A stretch of 47,607 bases of DNA from the NCBI GenBank assembly GCA_903832735.1, contig CAILCO010000031.1, forward strand, positions 1-47,607, given 5' to 3'. Below are positions 17,073 through 26,611 of this stretch, piece after piece. The translations under genes and the position numbers were made by a program. Under the pieces are notes generated by a model. The model made no database searches and had not been told where the DNA came from. It saw nothing but the letters and a program-made list of their open reading frames with translations. The DNA comes from an uncultured Sterolibacterium sp. (GTDB lineage: Bacteria; Pseudomonadota; Gammaproteobacteria; Burkholderiales; Rhodocyclaceae). Each line of letters opens with the position of its first letter. Within the stretch, counting starts at the first letter, position 1.

Positions 17073-17992
17073 GCCCGCTCCGAAACCTTCTCGCCCATCA
17101 AACCGGAGGGGCGGAAGATCAGCACCACGATCAGGACGAAGAAGGCGAACACATCCTGGTAGTCGCTGCCGAGAAAACCGCCGGTGAGGTCGCCGATGTA
17201 GCCGGCGCCGAGCGCTTCGATCAGCCCCAACAGGATCCCGCCGAACATCGCGCCGGCGAGGTTGCCGATGCCGCCGAGCACCGCCGCGGTGAAGGCTTTC
17301 AGACCGAGGATGAAGCCCATGTTGTAATGTGCGATGCCGTAGTTGGCGCTGACCATGACGCCGGCCACCGCGGCCAAGGCGGAACCGATGACGAAGGTGA
17401 GCGCGATGATGTGATTGGCATCGACGCCCATCAGGCCGGCGATCTCCGGATTCTCGGCGGTGGCACGCATGGCGCGGCCGAGCCGGGTGCGATTCACCAG
17501 CAGGGCCAGGCCGGCCATCATCAGGATGGCGACGACGACAATCATGATCTGCAGGTCGGTGATCTGCGCGCCGCCCAACTCACGCGGTGTGGCCGGCAAC
17601 AGGGCCGGGAAGGAATGATAGTTGCGGCCCCAGATGATCATCGCCAGTTGTTGCAGTACCATCGACACGCCTATCGCGGTGATCAGCGGCGCCAGGCGCG
17701 GCGCGTGCCTCAACGGCCGGTAGGCGACGCGCTCGATCGCGAAGCCCAATGCCATGCACACCAGGATCGCCACCGCCGCCCCGGCCAGTAGCGCCAGGGG
17801 GCCGGGCAGGCCGGCGCCGGCCAGCGGCTTGATCACGGCCAGGGCGGTCAGCGCGCCGATCATCACCACCTCGCCGTGGGCGAAATTGATCAGCCCGAGG
17901 ATGCCATAGACCATCGTATAGCCGAGCGCGACCAGGGCATAGATGCTGCCGAGGGTCAGGCCGTTGATGATCTGCTGGAGAAATGTATCCAT
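17069..17992 (-). CDS. livH: Branched-chain amino acid type ABC transporter permease LivH
   Basis: A 307-residue permease. The N-terminal block QQIINGLTLGSIYALVALGYTMVYG, then LINFAHGEV, is the LivH signature. The loop TRLGRAMRATAENPEIAGLMGV and VLGGIGNLAGAMFGG are also typical. It is the first gene after the livK gap, separated from livK by 115 bases that contain a terminator-like hairpin and one copy of a dispersed repeat. Confidence 0.92.
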   Translation of the reverse strand: MDTFLQQIINGLTLGSIYALVALGYTMVYGILGLINFAHGEVVMIGALTALAVIKPLAGAGLPGPLALLAGAAVAILVCMALGFAIERVAYRPLRHAPRLAPLITAIGVSMVLQQLAMIIWGRNYHSFPALLPATPRELGGAQITDLQIMIVVVAILMMAGLALLVNRTRLGRAMRATAENPEIAGLMGVDANHIIALTFVIGSALAAVAGVMVSANYGIAHYNMGFILGLKAFTAAVLGGIGNLAGAMFGGILLGLIEALGAGYIGDLTGGFLGSDYQDVFAFFVLIVVLIFRPSGLMGEKVSERA

Positions 17993-18006
17993 GACTCTCG
18001 ATAAGA

Positions 18007-18031
18007 AAACGGCACCACCCGGGTGCCGTTT
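18007..18031 (-). terminator. Rho-independent terminator or attenuator between livK and livH
   Basis: On the minus strand a 10-bp stem (AAACGGCACC with GGTGCCGTTT) and a 5-base loop are followed by a T-rich tract (TTTTCTTAT). It lies after livK and before livH. Partial termination here would make more binding protein than membrane components, a common arrangement for ABC systems. Confidence 0.75.
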
Positions 18032-18047
18032 CGCTTTGCGGCTCTAG

Positions 18048-18098
18048 CACCTGCTTCGTGGCACAAGTGCCCTGGGTTGTCCTTCGGCCAACTACAGG
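18048..18098 (+). repeat. Dispersed intergenic repeat, copy A (full mosaic)
   Basis: A 51-base element in the livK-livH gap. Its left half (18048-18072) contains the stem GGCAC-AA-GTGCC and recurs inverted at 45372-45397 with one indel. Its right half (18069-18098, core GCCCTGGGTTGTCCTTCGG) recurs at 34516-34545. A near-direct repeat CTCTAGC(A/G)CCT(G/A)CTTC brackets it at 18042 and 18100. It looks like a REP-type or small mobile element unit; no gene lies in it. Confidence 0.7.
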
Positions 18099-18107
18099 CT
18101 CTAGCGC

Positions 18108-19319
18108 CTACTTCTTCTCCGCCGGCTTGGCCGGAGCGGCGACAGGTGCGGCACCGATGGTCTCCAGCGGCTCCTTGTTACCGCTCCTGAACTGATACAA
18201 CGTCACCGCACCGTCCTTGATGTCGCCCTTGTCGTCGAAACTGATCTTCGAGGTGACGCCATCGTAGGCGGTCTTCGGCAACTCGGCCAGATACCTGGCC
18301 GGTTCGACGGAATCGGCGCGTTTCATGGCATCGACAATCACCATCACGGCGTCATAGACATAAGGCGCGTAGAGCTGGATGTCGGCGTTGTACTTGGCCT
18401 TGTAGCGATCGCGAAAGGCGGTGCCGCCCGGCATCTTGTCCAACGGCACGCCCGGCAGCGAGCAGTAATGACCTTCGGCGGCATCTCCTGCGAGCTTGGG
18501 GAACTCGGCGGTGCAGCCGCCGTCGCCCATCAGGAATTTGGCTTTGACGCCGAGCTTCTTCATCTGCGCCGCCATCGGTCCGCCCTGAGCATCCATGCCG
18601 CCGTAGAACAGCAGGTCGGGCTTCTTCGACTTGACCTTGGTCAGGATCGCGGCGAAGTCCACCGCCTTGTCGTCGGTATGTTCCTCGGCGACGATCTTGA
18701 CGCCGGCCGCTTCCGCAGCCTTCTTGAACTCCTTGGCCAGGCCCTCGCCGTAAGCCGACTTGTCGTCGATGATGGCGATGGTTTTGGCGCCGAGCTGCTT
18801 CGCGGCATACTCGCCCAGTACCTTGCCCTGCTGCACGTCATTGGCCATCACCCGGAAGGCGGTCTTGAATCCCTGCAGGGTGTATTGCGGATTGGTGGCC
18901 GAGGGCGACACTTGCGGCAGGCCGGCATCGGCATAGATCTTCGAGGCGGGAATGGTGGTGCCGGAATTGAGGTGGCCGATCACGCCATTGACCTTGGCAT
19001 CGACGAACTTCTGCGCCACTAGCGTGCCCTGCTTGGGATCCGCCTGGTCGTCTTCGCTGAGCAGTTCGAAGATCACGTCGCGGCCGCCTATCCTGGGCTT
19101 CCTGGCGTTGGCATCGGCTATCGCCAGCCAGGCGCCGTTCTCGTTGTCCTTGCCGAGATGAGCCTGCGGCCCGGTCAAGGGTGCGGCATGGCCGAGCTTG
19201 ACCACCAGGGGCGGCGGTGCCGCGGTGACCGGCGGAGAAGCAGGAGGAGGCGCTTCCTTGCTGCAGGCAATCAGCACCAGGGCCGAAGAGACGGACAGGG
19301 CAAGGCTGGTCAACTTCAT
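18108..19319 (-). CDS. livK: Liv-type ABC transporter substrate-binding lipoprotein
   Basis: A 403-residue type I periplasmic binding protein (Leu/Ile/Val-binding family). The start ATG at 19319 has GGAG eight bases upstream; a frame six codons longer lacks one. The signal peptide ends in the lipobox LIAC (Cys19), so the mature protein should be lipid-anchored by Lgt, itself encoded at 21762. Family landmarks are GHAAPLTGPQAHLGKDNENG, DDQADPKQG, VNGVIGHLNSGTTIPAS, IIDDKSAYGEGLAKEFKK and PYVYDAVMVIVDAM. A proline- and alanine-rich linker follows the lipid Cys, and the C-terminus is rich in Ala, Pro and Lys. Substrate is not determined by sequence. Confidence 0.9.
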   Translation of the reverse strand: MKLTSLALSVSSALVLIACSKEAPPPASPPVTAAPPPLVVKLGHAAPLTGPQAHLGKDNENGAWLAIADANARKPRIGGRDVIFELLSEDDQADPKQGTLVAQKFVDAKVNGVIGHLNSGTTIPASKIYADAGLPQVSPSATNPQYTLQGFKTAFRVMANDVQQGKVLGEYAAKQLGAKTIAIIDDKSAYGEGLAKEFKKAAEAAGVKIVAEEHTDDKAVDFAAILTKVKSKKPDLLFYGGMDAQGGPMAAQMKKLGVKAKFLMGDGGCTAEFPKLAGDAAEGHYCSLPGVPLDKMPGGTAFRDRYKAKYNADIQLYAPYVYDAVMVIVDAMKRADSVEPARYLAELPKTAYDGVTSKISFDDKGDIKDGAVTLYQFRSGNKEPLETIGAAPVAAPAKPAEKK

Positions 19320-19399
19320 CGAAGATCTCCGCAACAATGGGACAGGCGCCGATTGTTGCGTGCGCCACTAGCCTTTGTCAATGCATGGATGCACATGAC

Positions 19400-19435
19400 A
19401 AAACCGGCCTGAGGCTAAGCCTCAGGCCGGTTTTT
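19400..19435. terminator. Strong bidirectional rho-independent terminator
   Basis: A 13-bp perfect stem (CCGGCCTGAGGCT with AGCCTCAGGCCGG), extended by A4/T4 pairs, with a single-base loop as drawn. It gives T runs on both strands. It ends the minus-strand cytochrome c transcript before livK. Confidence 0.9.
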
Positions 19436-19450
19436 CGGAGCAGAGCAAAA

Positions 19451-19765
19451 TTACTTGGCGCCTGCGAGGATCCACTTCACCAGGGTTGCGATGTCGGCAT
19501 CCTTGACCTGGGCATTCGGCGGCATCGGGATCGCGCCCCAGGTGCCGGAGCCGCCCTTCTTGACCTTGTCGATCAGCTTGGCTTCGGCGGTCTTGTCGCC
19601 GGCATACTTCTTGGCGACGTCCTGGTAGGACGGGCCGACGACCTTGGTGGCGACGGCGTGGCAGGCCAGGCAGTTGCTCTTCTTGGCCAGTTCGAGGTTG
19701 GCCAGGGCCGGGGCGGAAGCGAGTACGGCGGCCGCGACGAGCGCGGAGATAACGACTGATTTCAT
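19451..19765 (-). CDS. Small periplasmic class I cytochrome c (c-551/c-552 type)
   Basis: A 104-residue protein with a cleavable signal peptide (about residues 1-22, ending ALA before NLELAKK). The heme motif is CLACH and the Met axial ligand lies in IPMPPN, about 45 residues later. Size and motifs match the cytochrome c-551/c8 family, soluble electron carriers to nitrite reductase, oxidases or peroxidases. GAGGAA precedes the ATG. It lies 69 bases downstream of ilvD on the same strand, with a terminator right after it, so it may have its own promoter. Confidence 0.92.
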   Translation of the reverse strand: MKSVVISALVAAAVLASAPALANLELAKKSNCLACHAVATKVVGPSYQDVAKKYAGDKTAEAKLIDKVKKGGSGTWGAIPMPPNAQVKDADIATLVKWILAGAK

Positions 19766-19834
19766 AAGTTCCTCATTGGGCTATTTAGGGCATCTGCCGG
19801 AAAGTCACCGATGAATGTTACCCGAATCTACTGT

Positions 19835-21685
19835 TTACCGCTGCAACTGGGCGACGTCGCGCACTGCGCCGGTATCGGCGCTGGTGGTCAAGGCGGCATA
19901 GGCCAACAGTGCCGCCGAGACCACGCGCTCGCGCTTCACCGGTTTCCAGGCATGGACACCCTTGGCCAGCATCGCCTGACGGCGGCGCTGCAGTTCCGCC
20001 TCGTCCAGCGCCAGATGAATGCGCCGGGCAGGGATGTCGATCTCTATCCTGTCGCCGTTTTCGACCAGGCCGATGTTGCCGCCGGCCGCGGCTTCCGGCG
20101 AAGCATGGCCGATCGACAGGCCCGAGGTGCCGCCCGAGAAGCGGCCGTCGGTGAGCAGCGCGCAGGCCTTGCCCAAGCCCTTGGACTTGATGTAGGAAGT
20201 CGGATAGAGCATCTCCTGCATGCCCGGCCCGCCCTTGGGCCCTTCGTAACGGACGATGACGACATCGCCGGCGAGCACCTCGTCGCCGAGGATGCCGGCT
20301 ACCGCTTCCTCCTGGCTTTCATAGACGCGGGCCGGGCCGGTGAACTTGAGGATGCTGGCGTCGACACCGGCAGTCTTGACGATGCAGCCCTTCTCGGCGA
20401 TGTTGCCGAACAGCACCGCCAACCCGCCGTCCTGGGAATAGGCGTTGGCCTTGTCGCGAATGCAGCCACCGCTGCGATCGAGGTCATGCTCGGGGTAGCG
20501 CTTGTCCTGGGAAAAGGCCACCTGGGACGGCACCCCGCCCGGGGCGGCACGATAGAAGTCGAACACCGCGGTGTCGTGGGTGCGCATCACGTCGTAGATT
20601 TCCAGGGCAGCACCCAGGGTCTTGCTATGCACCGTCGGCAGGTCGCGGTGGATCAGCCCGGCCCGGTCGAGTTCGCCGAGGATGGCCATGATGCCGCCGG
20701 CGCGATGGACGTCCTCCATGTGATACAGCGGCGTCGTCGGCGCCACCTTGCACAGGCAGGGAACATGGCGCGAGATGCGATCGATGTCGGCCATGGTGAA
20801 GCCGACTTGCGCCTCGTTCGCCGCGGCCAGCAGATGCAGCACGGTATTGGTCGAGCCGCCCATCGCCACATCGAGAGTGATGGCATTCTCGAAGGCCTGG
20901 AAGGAGGCGATGGCGCGCGGCAGCACCGTGCCATCATCCTCCTCGTACCAGCGCCGGCACAGTTCGACCGCAGTCCGGCCAGCGCGCAGGAACAGTTCCC
21001 GGCGATCGGCATGGGTCGCTACCAGCGAACCGTTGCCGGGCAAGGACAGGCCCAGGACTTCGGTCAGGCAGTTCATCGAGTTGGCGGTGAACATCCCCGA
21101 GCAGGAGCCGCAGGTCGGGCAGGCGGAGCGCTCGACGCGGTCCACTTCCTCGTTTGAAACCGCGCTGTCCGCAGCCATGGTCATGGCATCGATGAGATCG
21201 ACGGAAATGATCTTGGTTCCCCATTGCACCTTGCCCGCCTCCATCGGCCCGCCCGAGACGAACACCGCCGGGATGTTCAGGCGCAGGGCGGCCATCAGCA
21301 TGCCCGGAGTGATCTTGTCGCAGTTGGAGATGCACACCATGGCGTCGGCGCAATGACCATTGACCATGTATTCGACCGAGTCGGCGATCAGTTCGCGCGA
21401 GGGCAGCGAATAGAGCATGCCGCCATGGCCCATGGCGATGCCGTCGTCGATGGCGATGGTGTTGAACTCCTTGGCCACGCCGCCGGCGGCCTCGATCTCG
21501 CGGGCGACGAGTTGACCCAGGTCCTTGAGATGGACGTGGCCCGGCACGAACTGGGTGAAGGAATTGACCACGGCGATGATCGGCTTGCCGAAGTCGCCGT
21601 CCTTCATGCCGGTGGCCCGCCACAACGATCTGGCGCCGGCCATGTTGCGGCCGTGGGTGGAGGTTCTCGAACGATATTCGGGCAT
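19835..21685 (-). CDS. ilvD: Dihydroxy-acid dehydratase
   Basis: A 616-residue enzyme of valine, isoleucine and leucine synthesis that dehydrates 2,3-dihydroxy-isovalerate and -methylvalerate to the 2-oxo acids. Iron-sulfur ligands are in [10 protein letters not shown] and [16 protein letters not shown]. Other signatures are GTDISGPM-like [39 protein letters not shown] and [16 protein letters not shown]. The length equals that of the Escherichia coli enzyme. AGGAGAA precedes the ATG. It is divergent from lgt across a 76-base gap. Confidence 0.96.
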   Translation of the reverse strand: MPEYRSRTSTHGRNMAGARSLWRATGMKDGDFGKPIIAVVNSFTQFVPGHVHLKDLGQLVAREIEAAGGVAKEFNTIAIDDGIAMGHGGMLYSLPSRELIADSVEYMVNGHCADAMVCISNCDKITPGMLMAALRLNIPAVFVSGGPMEAGKVQWGTKIISVDLIDAMTMAADSAVSNEEVDRVERSACPTCGSCSGMFTANSMNCLTEVLGLSLPGNGSLVATHADRRELFLRAGRTAVELCRRWYEEDDGTVLPRAIASFQAFENAITLDVAMGGSTNTVLHLLAAANEAQVGFTMADIDRISRHVPCLCKVAPTTPLYHMEDVHRAGGIMAILGELDRAGLIHRDLPTVHSKTLGAALEIYDVMRTHDTAVFDFYRAAPGGVPSQVAFSQDKRYPEHDLDRSGGCIRDKANAYSQDGGLAVLFGNIAEKGCIVKTAGVDASILKFTGPARVYESQEEAVAGILGDEVLAGDVVIVRYEGPKGGPGMQEMLYPTSYIKSKGLGKACALLTDGRFSGGTSGLSIGHASPEAAAGGNIGLVENGDRIEIDIPARRIHLALDEAELQRRRQAMLAKGVHAWKPVKRERVVSAALLAYAALTTSADTGAVRDVAQLQR

Positions 21686-21761
21686 GGTAATTCTCCTGAA
21701 GCGGCGGGCTGTCTGTCAGCCTAAGATAGAATGCCGATTCTAGCCCAATCTGTTCGCTGTC

Positions 21762-22550
21762 ATGCTTGTCCATCCCCAATTCGATCCCATCGCATTCTCG
21801 CTCGGCCCGGTCAGCGTGCGCTGGTATGGCCTGATGTATCTGACCGGCTTCATACTCTTCCTCTGGCTCGGCAGAATCCGCGCGCAGCGCTTCCCGCTGC
21901 GCGGTTTCACCGCGGCCAGCCTGGACGACCTGCTGTTCTACGGCGTGCTCGGCGTGATCCTCGGCGGACGACTGGGCCAGGTGCTGTTCTACGAGCCGGG
22001 CTACTACCTCGCCCATCCGCTGGAAATCCTCGCCGTCTGGAAAGGCGGCATGAGCTTTCACGGCGGCTTCCTCGGCGTCCTGACGGCGATGGCGCTGTAT
22101 GGCAGGAAGACCGGCAAGAGTTTCTTCGAGGTCACCGACTTCATCGCCCCGCTGGTGCCCCTGGGGCTCGCCGCGGGGCGCATCGGCAACTTCATCAACG
22201 GCGAACTCTGGGGCCGGGTCGCCGATCCCGCCCTGCCCTGGGCGATGGTCTTCCCGCAGGTGGACAGCCAGCCGCGCCATCCCTCGCAACTATATCAATT
22301 CGGGGCCGAGGGTCTCCTGCTGTTCCTCATCCTCTGGTGGTATTCATCCCGGCCCAGGCCACGCGGCGCGATCTCCGGGGTGTTCCTGATCGGCTACGGC
22401 ATCCTGCGCTTTCTCGCCGAATATTTCCGCGAGCCCGATGCCGGCATCTTCGGCCTCTCCTACACGGTCAGCATGGGGCAGTGGCTGTCCCTGCCGATGG
22501 TCCTGGTCGGGCTGCTGCTCCTGTTCCGCTCGAAAGGTCCCAGCACATGA
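21762..22550 (+). CDS. lgt: Prolipoprotein diacylglyceryl transferase
   Basis: A 262-residue inner-membrane enzyme that transfers diacylglycerol from phosphatidylglycerol to the lipobox cysteine. Seven hydrophobic segments are seen. Conserved blocks are [28 protein letters not shown] (His essential in the family), the signature [15 protein letters not shown] and [12 protein letters not shown]. The TGA overlaps the ATG of the following VOC gene. Confidence 0.96.
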   Translation: MLVHPQFDPIAFSLGPVSVRWYGLMYLTGFILFLWLGRIRAQRFPLRGFTAASLDDLLFYGVLGVILGGRLGQVLFYEPGYYLAHPLEILAVWKGGMSFHGGFLGVLTAMALYGRKTGKSFFEVTDFIAPLVPLGLAAGRIGNFINGELWGRVADPALPWAMVFPQVDSQPRHPSQLYQFGAEGLLLFLILWWYSSRPRPRGAISGVFLIGYGILRFLAEYFREPDAGIFGLSYTVSMGQWLSLPMVLVGLLLLFRSKGPST

Positions 22551-23017
22551 AGCCGTTCAAGGTACTCGGCATCCAGCACATCGCCATCGGCGGGCCGGAC
22601 AAGGCGCGCCTGAAACGGCTCTGGGTGGACATGCTCGGACTTACCGTGACCGGCAACTATGTCAGCGAGCGGGAGAATGTCGACGAGGACATCACGGCGC
22701 TGGGCAGCGGCGCGTTTCAGGTCGAAGTGGATCTGATGCAGCCGCTCGATCCGGGTCGGAAGCCGGCCGTGCATGAGCCGCCCCTGAACCATGTCGGCCT
22801 CTGGGTCGACGACCTGCCCGCCGCCGTCGTCTGGCTCACCAGTCAGGGCGTGCGCTTCGCCCCGGGAGGCATCAGGAAGGGCGCGGCCGGCTACGACATC
22901 ACCTTCCTCCACCCCAAGGCCAATGAAGCCTTCCCGATCGCCGGCGAGGGCGTGCTGATCGAACTGGTCCAGGCACCGGCCGAAGTCATCGCAGCGTTCA
23001 CTGCAACGAATTCATGA
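22547..23017 (+). CDS. VOC-family protein, methylmalonyl-CoA epimerase-like
   Basis: A 156-residue two-module vicinal-oxygen-chelate protein. Module 1 begins [10 protein letters not shown] and module 2 [47 protein letters not shown] near the C-terminus closely follows the methylmalonyl-CoA epimerase ending (FLHPK, then GVLIEL). His11, His84 (approximate) and the late Glu supply the usual metal ligands. Methylmalonyl-CoA epimerase converts the S product of propionyl-CoA carboxylase into the R substrate of the mutase. Both of those enzymes are encoded at 27665-34439, and no other epimerase is in the window. A glyoxalase-like or dioxygenase role cannot be excluded. It overlaps lgt and dbpA by four bases each. 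Confidence 0.75.
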   Translation: MKPFKVLGIQHIAIGGPDKARLKRLWVDMLGLTVTGNYVSERENVDEDITALGSGAFQVEVDLMQPLDPGRKPAVHEPPLNHVGLWVDDLPAAVVWLTSQGVRFAPGGIRKGAAGYDITFLHPKANEAFPIAGEGVLIELVQAPAEVIAAFTATNS

Positions 23018-24444
23018 CCCCATCCGACAAAACCTCCGCAGCGCAAACCGGCCTGCCCTTTCGGGAACTGCCTCTGGCGCCCGCCGCGCTGGCCAATCTG
23101 GAGCAACTCGGCTATCTATTGATGACGCCGATCCAGGCAGCCAGCCTGCCCATCGCGCTGGCCGGCCATGACCTGATCGCCCAGGCCAAGACCGGCAGCG
23201 GCAAGACCGCGGCGTTCGCCCTGGCGCTGCTGACCAAGCTGAACGTGCGCCGCTTTGCCGTGCAGGCCCTGGTGCTCTGCCCGACGCGCGAACTGGCCGA
23301 CCAGGTCAGCCAGGAGATTCGCCGCCTGGCGCGCAGCGAGGACAACATCAAGCTGATCACACTGTGCGGCGGCGCCCAGATGCGTCCGCAGATCTCGTCC
23401 CTGGAGCACGGCGCCCACATCGTCGTCGGCACGCCGGGGCGGATCATCGATCACCTGGAACGCGGCAGCCTGAAGCTCGACGCGGTGAATACCCTGGTGC
23501 TCGACGAAGCCGACCGCATGCTCGACATGGGCTTCTTCGACGACATTGCCCGCATCGCCGGCGCATGTCCGGAGGAACGCCAGACCCTGCTCTTTTCCGC
23601 CACCTACCCCGAGGGCATCGCCCGGCTCAGCCGGCAGTTCCTGCGGGAGCCGCAGGAGGTGATACTGCTCGAACAGCATCAGGGCAGCAAGATCCGCCAG
23701 CGCTTCTACGAAGTCGCGGAGGAGCAGCGGCTGCCTGCCGTGGGCCTGTTGCTCAATCACTACCGGCCGGTCAGCACGCTGGCCTTCTGCAATACCAAGC
23801 AGCAATGCCGCGACCTGCTGGCGGTGCTGCGCGGCCAGGGTTTCCATGCCCTGGCCTTGCACGGCGACATGGAGCAGAGGGACCGCGATCAGGTGCTGGT
23901 GCAGTTCGCCAACCGCAGCTGTTCGGTGCTCGTGGCCACCGATGTCGCCGCGCGCGGCCTGGACATCAGCCAGCTCGAAGCGGTGATCAACGTCGATATC
24001 ACCCCCGACCCCGAAGTGCACACCCATCGCATCGGCCGCACCGGGCGCGTCGACCAGGAGGGATGGGCCTTCAGCCTGGCCAGCGCGAAGCAGCTGCGGC
24101 GCGTGGCCGCGATCGAAAAAGCGCAGGGCAGGGCGGTCGAGTGGCATTCGCTCGCCGAACTGCAAGGCGACGGCGACCTGCCGGTGAAACCCCTGGTGCC
24201 GGCTATGCTGACGCTGCAGATACTCGGCGGCCGCAAGGAAAAGATCCGCGCCGGCGACGTCCTGGGCGCGCTCACCGGCGAAGCAGGATTCACCAAGGCG
24301 CAGGTCGGCAAGATCAACGTCACGGAATCTTCCACCTATGTCGCGGTGGAGCGCGGCATTGCCCGCGCAGCGCTGAAGAAACTCTCGGACGGCACGGTAA
24401 AGGGCAAGCGCGTGAAGGTATTTCTCATGCAGGGCAGTCGATGA
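23014..24444 (+). CDS. dbpA: DEAD-box RNA helicase DbpA
   Basis: A 476-residue ATP-dependent RNA helicase. The core motifs are in order: Q-motif ([10 protein letters not shown]), [25 protein letters not shown], and HRIGRTGR. The C-terminal 75 residues ([20 protein letters not shown] onward) match the DbpA RNA-binding domain, which targets the enzyme to hairpin 92 of 23S rRNA during 50S assembly. ATGA overlaps join it to the VOC gene upstream and the RIO gene downstream. Confidence 0.93.
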   Translation: MTPSDKTSAAQTGLPFRELPLAPAALANLEQLGYLLMTPIQAASLPIALAGHDLIAQAKTGSGKTAAFALALLTKLNVRRFAVQALVLCPTRELADQVSQEIRRLARSEDNIKLITLCGGAQMRPQISSLEHGAHIVVGTPGRIIDHLERGSLKLDAVNTLVLDEADRMLDMGFFDDIARIAGACPEERQTLLFSATYPEGIARLSRQFLREPQEVILLEQHQGSKIRQRFYEVAEEQRLPAVGLLLNHYRPVSTLAFCNTKQQCRDLLAVLRGQGFHALALHGDMEQRDRDQVLVQFANRSCSVLVATDVAARGLDISQLEAVINVDITPDPEVHTHRIGRTGRVDQEGWAFSLASAKQLRRVAAIEKAQGRAVEWHSLAELQGDGDLPVKPLVPAMLTLQILGGRKEKIRAGDVLGALTGEAGFTKAQVGKINVTESSTYVAVERGIARAALKKLSDGTVKGKRVKVFLMQGSR

Positions 24445-25283
24445 AGGCGCCGAAAAGGCTGGAACCGCTGATCGCGGAGGGTCTGGTGGACGAGGTGGTT
24501 CGCCAACTGATGAGCGGCAAGGAAGCCACCGTCTATGTGGTTCGCTGCGGCGAGGAATTGCGTTGCGCCAAGGTCTATAAGGAAGCCCACAAGCGCAGCT
24601 TCCGGCAAAGCTCATCGTATCAGGAGGGCCGCAGGGTCAAGAACAGCCGGCAGGCCCGGGCGATGGAGAAAGGCAGCCGCTACGGCCGCAAGATGCAGGA
24701 AGAGGTCTGGCAGAACGCCGAGGTCGATGCCTTGTACCGCTTGTCGGCGGCAGGCGTGCGCGTGCCCAGGCCGTATATCTGCTCCGAGGGCGTGCTGCTG
24801 ATGGAAATGGTCTGCGACGCTGCCGGTAACCCTGCGCCGCGCCTGAACGACGTCGAACTCACGGAAGAGCAGGCGCTGGAATTTCATGCCGGCCTGATCC
24901 GGCAGGTGGTCCTGATGCTTTGCGCCGGGATGATCCACGGCGACCTCTCCGAATACAACATCCTGGTGGGCGAACAGGGACCGGTGATCATCGACCTGCC
25001 GCAAGCGGTCGATGCCGCAGGGAACAACAGCGCCGAACAGATGCTCCTGCGCGACGTGGCCAATCTCGCCACCTACTTCGGGCGCTTCGCCCCCAAGCTA
25101 CTGGGCAGCGCGTTCGGCAAGGAGATCTGGGCGCTGTATCAGGGCGGCCTGCTCCAACCCGACGCGGTGCTGAGCGGTTGCGTCGCAGAGGACCTGCGCA
25201 GCGCCGACGTCGGCGCAGTCATGAACGAGATCCGCGAGGTGATCAAGGAGGAAGAGATCCGGCGCCTCTATCAGGACGGATGA
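24441..25283 (+). CDS. RIO-type serine protein kinase
   Basis: A 280-residue protein of the bacterial RIO1-like family. SGKEATVYVV forms the nucleotide loop; AKVYKEAHKRSF supplies the ATP-binding Lys. The catalytic loop is HGDLSEYNILV (His166, Asp168, Asn173) and the metal-binding Asp is in VIIDLPQAVD. The central stretch rich in Arg and Lys before MEKGSRYGRK is usual. Its substrate is unknown. Overlap with dbpA hints at a ribosome-linked role, in keeping with RIO kinases elsewhere. A strong terminator follows. Confidence 0.9.
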   Translation: MKAPKRLEPLIAEGLVDEVVRQLMSGKEATVYVVRCGEELRCAKVYKEAHKRSFRQSSSYQEGRRVKNSRQARAMEKGSRYGRKMQEEVWQNAEVDALYRLSAAGVRVPRPYICSEGVLLMEMVCDAAGNPAPRLNDVELTEEQALEFHAGLIRQVVLMLCAGMIHGDLSEYNILVGEQGPVIIDLPQAVDAAGNNSAEQMLLRDVANLATYFGRFAPKLLGSAFGKEIWALYQGGLLQPDAVLSGCVAEDLRSADVGAVMNEIREVIKEEEIRRLYQDG

Positions 25284-25306
25284 CCGGGATGAAATCGAAC
25301 AAGAAC

Positions 25307-25346
25307 GAAAAGCCCATCTCGGCAGCTTCGCCGGAATGGGCTTTTC
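25307..25346 (+). terminator. Rho-independent terminator after the RIO kinase gene
   Basis: An 11-bp perfect stem (GAAAAGCCCAT with ATGGGCTTTTC) encloses an 18-base loop that can itself fold (CGGC/GCCG). The T4 run lies in the descending arm. It ends the lgt-VOC-dbpA-RIO operon. The stretch 25347-25573 beyond it holds no gene that I can see. Confidence 0.8.
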
Positions 25347-25573
25347 GCAATCCACTTTAGCTGAATTTTTCAAGCGCCCGCAAGCTGAAACTCAAATCGG
25401 CGCCGCCCGTCAGGGCTGGGACCGGGAAGGCCCCTAGGCAAAGGGTGGTGAACTACATCGAGGTTGATTGTTCAGCGCTAGTTCCCTCTCACTGGAGTGC
25501 CTTCAGGTTGAAGACGATTTCACTCTAGGCCCGGGCACCGGCAATGTCAAATTTTTGCGCGGCGGCTCTAAGC

Positions 25574-26470
25574 TCATGCGATTTCCTTCACATAGCTCTT
25601 GAGAAACGCCTTCAGGCTTTCGGCCGCCGGCGAGAGCGTTCGGCCCTGGCGGGTGAGCAAGGACATCTCGCGCCGGATGGCCGGCTTGACCAGTTTCCTG
25701 ACCGCGATGTCGTAAAGGCGGGTGAGCGGACTCGCGGAGGAAGGCAGCACGGCGATGCCCAGGCCCGCGCCGACCATGCCGACGACGGTGGACAGATAGG
25801 ATACCTCGTACGCGGACTGGACCTCGACGCCGGCTTCGGCAAGACAACTCCTGATCAGTTGGCCCACGGAATTGTCGCGCGTCAGCGAAATGAAAGGGTA
25901 GCCAGCCAGAGCGCGCCAGCTCACGCTGGCCTTGGCCGCCAGCGGATGTCCAGAGGGACAGGCGAGCACCAGGGTGTCGACGATCAAGGGTTCCGCGACC
26001 AATTCGCGCCAGGATTTGGCGAAGGTCTCGATGCCGAAATCCACCTCCCCGTCGCGCACCTTGGGCTGGATCTGCTCCGCCGCCGTATCCTGCAGGATCA
26101 CGCTGATGCCCGGGTACAGCGCGGTGTATCGGGCGATCGCCGGGGGCAGCAGGATCGAGGCCATCAGCGGAGTCGCCGCGATGGTCACCCGGCCGCGCTT
26201 CTTCGCCACGAGGTCCTTGGACCCTGAGATGGCGTTGGAGAGATCCATCAGCATCTTCTCCGCGGCCGGGAAGAAATCCCGGCCGGCGTCGTTGAGTTGC
26301 ACCAGCCGGGTGGTCCGGTCGAACAGGCGCAGGCCGAACTGTTGCTCCAGCTCGCTGATCAGCACGCTCACCGCCGACTGCGTCAGATGCAGCCTGTTCG
26401 CCGCGGCGGTGAAGCTGCCCGCCTGCGCGACGGTGACGAAGGCCCTGATCTGCTTCAGGGTGATATTCAT
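25574..26470 (-). CDS. LysR-family transcriptional regulator
   Basis: A 298-residue LysR protein. The winged HTH is at residues 1-60 (ITLKQIRAFVTVAQAGSFTAAANRLHLTQSAVSVLISELE), with the effector-binding domain from about residue 90 (GRVTIAATPLMASILLPPAIARY). It is divergent from the amidohydrolase gene at 26612 across 141 AT-rich bases containing a palindrome. By the usual LysR rule it likely activates that gene. The inducer is unknown. Confidence 0.9.
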   Translation of the reverse strand: MNITLKQIRAFVTVAQAGSFTAAANRLHLTQSAVSVLISELEQQFGLRLFDRTTRLVQLNDAGRDFFPAAEKMLMDLSNAISGSKDLVAKKRGRVTIAATPLMASILLPPAIARYTALYPGISVILQDTAAEQIQPKVRDGEVDFGIETFAKSWRELVAEPLIVDTLVLACPSGHPLAAKASVSWRALAGYPFISLTRDNSVGQLIRSCLAEAGVEVQSAYEVSYLSTVVGMVGAGLGIAVLPSSASPLTRLYDIAVRKLVKPAIRREMSLLTRQGRTLSPAAESLKAFLKSYVKEIA

Positions 26471-26476
26471 GATTTT

Positions 26477-26488
26477 ATTTCATGAAAT
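26477..26488. promoter_or_regulatory. Perfect palindrome ATTTCATGAAAT, possible LysR site
   Basis: A 12-bp perfect inverted repeat starts seven bases before the LysR start codon, in an AT-rich stretch that contrasts with the GC-rich surroundings. Related half sites (TGAAAT, ATGAAT) follow toward the amidohydrolase. Its place in a divergent promoter suits autoregulation. Confidence 0.45.
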
Positions 26489-26611
26489 GATTAAAAGAAT
26501 GAAATTGTATTATGAATGAGAGTGCCGCAATATGAATTCGTCCGCGCCGCCCGACGGCTCCAACTGCCGCTACGGTGCGCTGAACCGCCGACATCCTGAA
26601 AGGAAACCCAG

